DNA of 64,000 nucleotides, from the NCBI RefSeq assembly GCF_005233875.1, contig NZ_SZPZ01000002.1, forward strand, positions 434,001 through 498,000, in the 5' to 3' direction. The position numbers and the translations under genes were made by a program. The notes under the pieces were generated by a model. That model ran no database searches and was not told the origin of the DNA. It was given only the letters and a program-made list of their open reading frames with translations. Shown here piece by piece: positions 59,679-64,000 of the stretch; within the stretch, counting starts at the first letter, position 1; the number at the start of each line of letters is the position of its first letter. The stretch comes from Kribbella jiaozuonensis (lineage in GTDB: Bacteria; Actinomycetota; Actinomycetes; Propionibacteriales; Kribbellaceae).

Positions 59679-60884
59679 GTGCTGACCCTGACGTCCAGCA
59701 GCGCCTACGTCGAGGAGGCCTTCGCGTGGGCCCAGAAGCGCGCGCTGGCCTGGGTGCAGACCGGCCCCGGCAACCTGCCGTCGTACTGGGCCGGCTACCC
59801 GTCCCGGCCGATGTTCTACTCGCGCGACGTCTGCCACCAGGCGGCCGGCGCGCACCTGCTCGGGCTGGACGCGGAGAACTTCGCGATGTTCCGCCACTTC
59901 GCCCGCTCGGCGACGCCGGCGCGGAAGTGGTTCCCGATCTGGGCCTTCCACTTCGACGGGCGGATCGCCGCCCTCGACTATCACAACGACGAGCATTTCG
60001 TCCGGGAGATCCCCGCGGTGTTCGACCTGACCTACCGGGCGCTGGAGCAGTACGACTGGACCGGTGACCGCCGCTGGATCGACGACCCCGACCTGGCGGC
60101 GTACTACCGGCACAGCGTCGGCGAGTTCGTCGAGGCACATGACGCCGACGGCGACGGCATCCCCGAGGCCGGTGGTACGGCGGACATCTTCCTCGGCACC
60201 GCCACCTACAACGAGCGCGAGGCGCCGCTGTTCGTCGCGGGCGACGGCCTCGCCACGCAGTACGCCGTACTCCGCAAGCTCGGCCGTCACGCCGAGGCCG
60301 ACCGGATCCGCGCAACGTATGGCGAGTGGTGGAACGGCGACCACTTCGCCCGCGGCATCACCAAGGACGGACTCGACTTCGACTGGGGACTCGAATCGCA
60401 CACGCTGGTCCCGTTGTTCGGGCTGAGCGGCGACGAACGTTTCCTCGACTACCTCGAGGCGCAGATGGAGTCCCATCCGCCGCTCAATATCGAGTCGTTC
60501 AGCTACTGGCCCGAGTTCCTGTTCAAGTACGGCCGGGACGAATCCGCCTGGCGCTGGACCAAGCATCTGATCGACAGCCGTGACGACTACCCGGAGATCT
60601 CGTTCACCGTCGTCGAGCACCTGGTCGCCGGGCTGCTCGGTCTACGACCCGACGCCCCGAACGCGGCCCTGACCGTCGGATCCCATCTGCCCGCCGAGAT
60701 CGACGTACTCACCGCCGACCACGTCCGGGTCGGCGACTGGGACCTGCGCATCAGCCAGGAAGGCCGCCACACGACCGACGTCACCGTGCACAGCGGACCG
60801 GGTCCGCTCGCGGTGACCGTCGGCTCCGAGACCCACTCCCTCGAACCGGGTCAATCCGCCCGGGTGACCAAGGACCCCTCATGA
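59679..60884 (+). CDS. Six-hairpin (alpha/alpha) glycosidase-like protein
   Basis: The 401-aa protein starts at GTG 59679, with GAGGAG 6 nt before. Sequence from about 1-330 has the pattern of an (alpha/alpha)6 barrel (SRDVCHQAAGAHLLGLDAENFAMF, split: SRDVCHQAAGAHLLGL; EAHDADGDGIPEAGGTADIFLG; FDWGLESHTLVPLFGL). The acid candidates are in DGDGIPEAGG and WGLES. The C-terminal 90 aa look beta-rich. The GH family is not recognised. Next gene overlaps by 4 nt. It presumably acts in the cytosol on sugars imported by the encoded transporter; no signal peptide is visible. Confidence 0.75.
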   Translation: MLTLTSSSAYVEEAFAWAQKRALAWVQTGPGNLPSYWAGYPSRPMFYSRDVCHQAAGAHLLGLDAENFAMFRHFARSATPARKWFPIWAFHFDGRIAALDYHNDEHFVREIPAVFDLTYRALEQYDWTGDRRWIDDPDLAAYYRHSVGEFVEAHDADGDGIPEAGGTADIFLGTATYNEREAPLFVAGDGLATQYAVLRKLGRHAEADRIRATYGEWWNGDHFARGITKDGLDFDWGLESHTLVPLFGLSGDERFLDYLEAQMESHPPLNIESFSYWPEFLFKYGRDESAWRWTKHLIDSRDDYPEISFTVVEHLVAGLLGLRPDAPNAALTVGSHLPAEIDVLTADHVRVGDWDLRISQEGRHTTDVTVHSGPGPLAVTVGSETHSLEPGQSARVTKDPS

Positions 60885-62119
60885 AGAAACTGTTGCCCAC
60901 CGCAATCGCCATCCTCCTCGCCGCCGGTTGCGCGACCGGCAATGCGCCGGCCTCGAACAAAGACACCGGGAACGCCGAGATCAGCTTCTCGTTCTGGGGC
61001 ACGAACTCCGAAGCCGCGTCGCTGAAGGCGATCGCCGCCGCCTTCGAGAAGGCGAACCCGGGCACCAAGGTGACCACGAACTGGATCCAGTCCGACTACG
61101 AGCAGAAGCTGCAGACCTCGATCGCGGCCGGCACCCAGTCGACGGTGATGGAGATCAGCAACACCAGCCTGGCCGGGTTCGCGCCCAGCTTCGCCGAGCA
61201 GACCGTTGACCCCGGCAAGTACGTGCAGCCGAACATCTCGTCCGCGATGCAGTACCAGGACAAGTACTACGCGATGCCGTTCGCGGCCAAGCCCAAGGTG
61301 ATGGCGATCAACACCGACGCGTTCAAGGCCGCCGGCGTACCGTTGCCCAGCGCAACCACTCCGCTGAGCCTCGACGAGTTCAAGACGATCGCCGCCAAGT
61401 TGTCGCACGGCGACGGCAAGGCCCGCGTCTACGGCTCGAGCAACCTCTGGTACCGCGGCTGGTTGACCGCGGCCGGCGGCAGCTACTACAACGACGACGC
61501 GACCGAGTGCACCTTCGGCGACGGCACCGGCGTACAGACCGCGCAGTACGTCGTCGACATGCAGAAGAACCGGTACGCACCGACGTCGACCGATATCCAG
61601 GGACAGGACCAGGCGCAGTGGTTCGCGGCCGGGCGGCTGGCGACGTTCAGCGACTTCGGGCCGTGGACGGTCGCCGACTTCGCGAAGATCAGCAAGCCGA
61701 ACTGGACGCTGGTCCCGGTACCGGGCAAGGGATTCCCGATGGAGGTCGACGGGCTCGGTATCGCGAAGAACGCGAGCGGCAAGCAGCTCGAGACCGCCAA
61801 GAAGTTCGTCGAGTTCGCCAGTACGCAGCAGGTAGCTCAGGACCAGCTGATCCAGGGCAACACGGCGCTCGGCGTACCGATCATCGCGGCCTCGACGCCG
61901 ACGCTGGAGAAGGTGCTACCGGCCGAACGTAACCTGGCCGCGTTCACCACCGCGCTCAAGTCGGGCATCGTCGGCGTCTCGGTCGCCAAGGAGGCGCAGA
62001 TCTCCGGTGACGCCGACAAGGGCATGACCAGCTACACCGCGCTCGGCACCGGCAAGGACGACGTCGCGAAGATCCTGCCGCAGCTCGCCGGCAAGTGCAC
62101 GCAGGCCCTGAAGAAGTGA
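60881..62119 (+). CDS. ABC transporter sugar-binding lipoprotein
   Basis: The 412-aa protein starts MKKLLPTAIAILLAAGCATG, with a lipobox LAAGC. It has the extracellular binding-protein family 1 pattern: ISFSFWGTNSEAASLKAIAAAFEKANPG (split: ISFSFWGTNSEAASLK), KYYAMPFAAKPKVMAINTDAFKAAG (split: YYAMPFAAKPKVMAINTDAF) and TWTLVPVPGKGFP-like strand. It captures an oligosaccharide outside the membrane. It overlaps neighbours by 4 nt on both sides. The likely cargo is an alpha-galactoside, inferred from the GH36 neighbour. Confidence 0.93.
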   Translation: MKKLLPTAIAILLAAGCATGNAPASNKDTGNAEISFSFWGTNSEAASLKAIAAAFEKANPGTKVTTNWIQSDYEQKLQTSIAAGTQSTVMEISNTSLAGFAPSFAEQTVDPGKYVQPNISSAMQYQDKYYAMPFAAKPKVMAINTDAFKAAGVPLPSATTPLSLDEFKTIAAKLSHGDGKARVYGSSNLWYRGWLTAAGGSYYNDDATECTFGDGTGVQTAQYVVDMQKNRYAPTSTDIQGQDQAQWFAAGRLATFSDFGPWTVADFAKISKPNWTLVPVPGKGFPMEVDGLGIAKNASGKQLETAKKFVEFASTQQVAQDQLIQGNTALGVPIIAASTPTLEKVLPAERNLAAFTTALKSGIVGVSVAKEAQISGDADKGMTSYTALGTGKDDVAKILPQLAGKCTQALKK

Positions 62120-63156
62120 ATCCCACCGTCGGCTGGATCCGTGACCTGGCGGCGTCCTGGGGTGTTCCCAGCGCCCTCGTGCCGCTGGTCCCGTTCCTGC
62201 TCCTGCTGATCGTCCTGTACGCCGTCATCGGACTGGCGGCGTACGGGGCGCGGCGGCGCTGGCCGCGGGCCGACAAGACGATCGCGTTCTGGCTGTTCGT
62301 CTCACCGTGGCTGATCGGGTTCTGCCTGTTCACGCTCGGGCCGATGGCGTCGTCGGTCTACGTCAGCCTGACGTCGTGGGACCTGATCACGCCACCGCAG
62401 TTCGTTGGACTCGCCAACTACACGGAGGCCTTCCAGGATCCGCAGGTCGCGCAGGCGCTGAAGGTGACCTTGCTGTACGCCGTGATCAGCGTGCCGCTGC
62501 AGACCGTGCTGGCGTTCCTGGTCGCGTTGCTGCTGAACACGGAACTGCCTGGCATGCGGTTCTTCCGGACGGTCTGGTACCTGCCTTCGCTCGTCTCGGG
62601 TGTCGCGCAGATGGTGCTGTTCCTGTGGGTGTTCAACCCGCAGTACGGGCTGGCGAACGACGTACTCGCACATTTCGGCATCCAGGGACCGGGCTGGTTC
62701 AACGACTCGTCGTGGGCGCTGCCGACGGTGATCCTGATGAGTCTGTGGACGGTCGGCGGCGCGATGGTGATCTACCTGGCAGGGCTGAAGGACGTGCCGA
62801 CGAACCTGTACGAGGCGGCGGCGCTGGACGGCGCCGGGCCGGTGCGGCAGTTCTGGCACGTGACGCTGCCGCAGTTGTCGCCGATCATCCTGTTCAACGC
62901 GCTGACCGGCATCATCGGCTCGCTGCAGATCTTCACCCAGGGCTTCATCGCGAACGGCGGCCCCAAGGACTCGCTGCTGTTCTTCGTCTACTACCTCTAC
63001 GACAACGCGTTCCAGAACTTCCGGATGGGCTATGCGTCCGCGCTGGCGTGGATCCTGTTCGTCGTGATCCTCGCGCTGACCGCGGTCACGCTGCGCGGGA
63101 GCGCGTTCGCCGTGTACTACGAGACTGAACTCGGCCGGAAGCGGAGGCGTCGATGA
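62116..63156 (+). CDS. ABC sugar permease, MalF-like
   Basis: The 346-aa protein starts at GTG 62116 (VNPTVGWIRDLAASW), overlapping the binding protein by GTGA. It has seven predicted helices, the first (LVPLVPFLLLLIVLYAVIGL) separate from the six-helix core, and the EAA loop EAAALDGAGPVRQFWHVTLP. It is paired with the next MalG-like permease. The ATPase is not in the window; CUT1 systems often share the multi-sugar ATPase MsiK. Confidence 0.93.
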   Translation: MNPTVGWIRDLAASWGVPSALVPLVPFLLLLIVLYAVIGLAAYGARRRWPRADKTIAFWLFVSPWLIGFCLFTLGPMASSVYVSLTSWDLITPPQFVGLANYTEAFQDPQVAQALKVTLLYAVISVPLQTVLAFLVALLLNTELPGMRFFRTVWYLPSLVSGVAQMVLFLWVFNPQYGLANDVLAHFGIQGPGWFNDSSWALPTVILMSLWTVGGAMVIYLAGLKDVPTNLYEAAALDGAGPVRQFWHVTLPQLSPIILFNALTGIIGSLQIFTQGFIANGGPKDSLLFFVYYLYDNAFQNFRMGYASALAWILFVVILALTAVTLRGSAFAVYYETELGRKRRRR

Positions 63157-64000
63157 CTGCACTCGCAGAACCCTTGGTCGTGCGTGCGGACCGGCCGTTC
63201 TGGCGCCGCAACGTCACGCTTACCGTCGTCCTGTACGTCGTACTCGCGCTCGGGTCGCTGGTGTTCGTGTACCCGTTCCTGTGGATGATCGCGACGTCGC
63301 TGCGATCGCTGGCCGGAGTGGGGAGTTCGGGCGCGAGCGTCGTACCGCACGAGTTTTTGTGGAGTAACTACACCCGCGCGGTGACGTCGTTCCCGTTCTG
63401 GCGGTACGCCTTGAACTCGGTGCTGACCACGCTGATCCCGATCATCGGGACAGTGTTCTCGTGCTCGCTGGCCGGGTTCGCGTTCGCGCGACTGCGGGTG
63501 CGGTTCGCCGGGGTGCTGTTCGCGGTCGTACTCGCGACGATGCTGCTGCCGGGGGAGGTGACGATGGTGCCGCAGTTCATGCTGTTCAACAACCTCGGCA
63601 TGGTCGACACGCTGTACCCGCTGATCCTGCCGGCGTTCTTCGGTTCGCCGTTCTACATCTTCCTGTTCCGCCAGTTCTTCGCCCGGATGCCGTCCGAGCT
63701 GGCCGACGCGGCGGTCGTCGACGGCTGCGGCTGGTTCAAGACCTTCTGGCTGGTCTACCTACCACTGGCGCGGCCCGCGGTCGTAGCCGTCTCGATCCTG
63801 CTCTTCATGGGCTACTGGAACAACTTCCTCGGCCCCGCCATCTACATCAACTCCGACCAATGGAAAACCTTGCCCCTGGCCCTGGCCGGCTTCCAATCCG
63901 TCAACGGCACCGACACCCCGTTGCTCATGGCAACATCAGTCCTGATCACGATCCCGTGCCTACTCATCTTCTTCATCGCCCAGAAGCAGATCACCAACGG
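63153..64000 (+). CDS. ABC sugar permease, MalG-like (3' end outside window)
   Basis: The frame from ATG 63153 (MTALAEPLVVRADRPFWRRN) runs past the window end, giving about 282 residues. The protein has six helices, with the EAA loop at DAAVVDGCGWFKTFWLVYLP. It overlaps the MalF-like gene by 4 nt. It forms a heterodimer with that permease to import sugar. Downstream gene content is unknown. The last 200 bp use more A/T-ending codons (CCA, CTA, AAA) than the earlier part. Confidence 0.92.
   Translation, partial: MTALAEPLVVRADRPFWRRNVTLTVVLYVVLALGSLVFVYPFLWMIATSLRSLAGVGSSGASVVPHEFLWSNYTRAVTSFPFWRYALNSVLTTLIPIIGTVFSCSLAGFAFARLRVRFAGVLFAVVLATMLLPGEVTMVPQFMLFNNLGMVDTLYPLILPAFFGSPFYIFLFRQFFARMPSELADAAVVDGCGWFKTFWLVYLPLARPAVVAVSILLFMGYWNNFLGPAIYINSDQWKTLPLALAGFQSVNGTDTPLLMATSVLITIPCLLIFFIAQKQITN

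Overview
The window is high-GC DNA from an actinomycete. It is nearly all coding, with many 4-nt ATGA/GTGA gene overlaps and frequent GTG starts. The bcc-aa3 respiratory genes, trpD, a DEDDh/GIY-YIG nuclease, an NlpC/P60 hydrolase and a PimB-type mannosyltransferase occur in an order resembling the M. tuberculosis Rv2188c-Rv2200c neighbourhood. Large GH13/GH36 enzymes and sugar ABC genes suggest a saprophytic soil actinomycete, possibly Kribbella or another Nocardioidaceae (inference; no 16S present). No tRNA, rRNA, insertion sequence, prophage or CRISPR array was recognised, and no gene-free stretch exceeds 300 bases.

Layout. 1-1.7 kb: APC permease cut by the window edge, behind a guanidine-I (ykkC) riboswitch. 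1.7-6.4 kb: SDR epimerase, serine beta-lactamase-like protein, diacylglycerol-kinase-like enzyme, and an ECF41 sigma factor divergent from a DoxX protein with back-to-back ECF41 promoters. 6.4-12 kb: an 1883-aa secreted alpha-amylase/pullulanase fusion. 12-14.7 kb: sirtuin, GNAT, TusA and cysteine desulfurase. 14.8-27.7 kb: cytochrome oxidase genes ctaC-ctaD-ctaF, then L,D-transpeptidase, HNH/DUF222 protein, hydrolase/MarR pair, ctaE-qcrC-qcrA-qcrB, and ctaG. 27.8-34 kb: lone receiver, trpD, two paralogous low-complexity membrane proteins and an AsnC-type effector domain. 34-40 kb: XRE regulator, SnoaL protein, DEDDh/GIY-YIG nuclease, NYN protein, CxxC miniprotein and C40 peptidase; three genes here carry PafBC/RecA-NDp-type DNA-damage promoter motifs. 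40-45 kb: two membrane metalloproteases, PimB, and a beta-propeller protein. 45-50 kb: secreted hydrolase and a receiver/kinase/LuxR-regulator operon. 50-57 kb: a catalytic-core-only alanyl-tRNA synthetase behind an alanine-rich leader peptide and attenuator, DMT exporter, membrane protein, ArsR/MFS pair, SDR/LysR pair. 57-64 kb: LacI-controlled glycoside locus (GH36, six-hairpin glycosidase, ABC binding protein and two permeases, the last cut by the window end).

The most novel-looking element is the alanine leader-peptide attenuator at 49931-50087. It has a near-leaderless 21-codon peptide with 8 Ala codons, mutually exclusive 1:2, 2:3 and 3:4 hairpins, and a U-rich terminator, all ahead of an AlaRS-like protein that lacks the editing and C-Ala domains. 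A recurring theme is leaderless expression: in at least eight genes a -10-like hexamer ends about 7 nt before the start codon, which also fixes several start sites.
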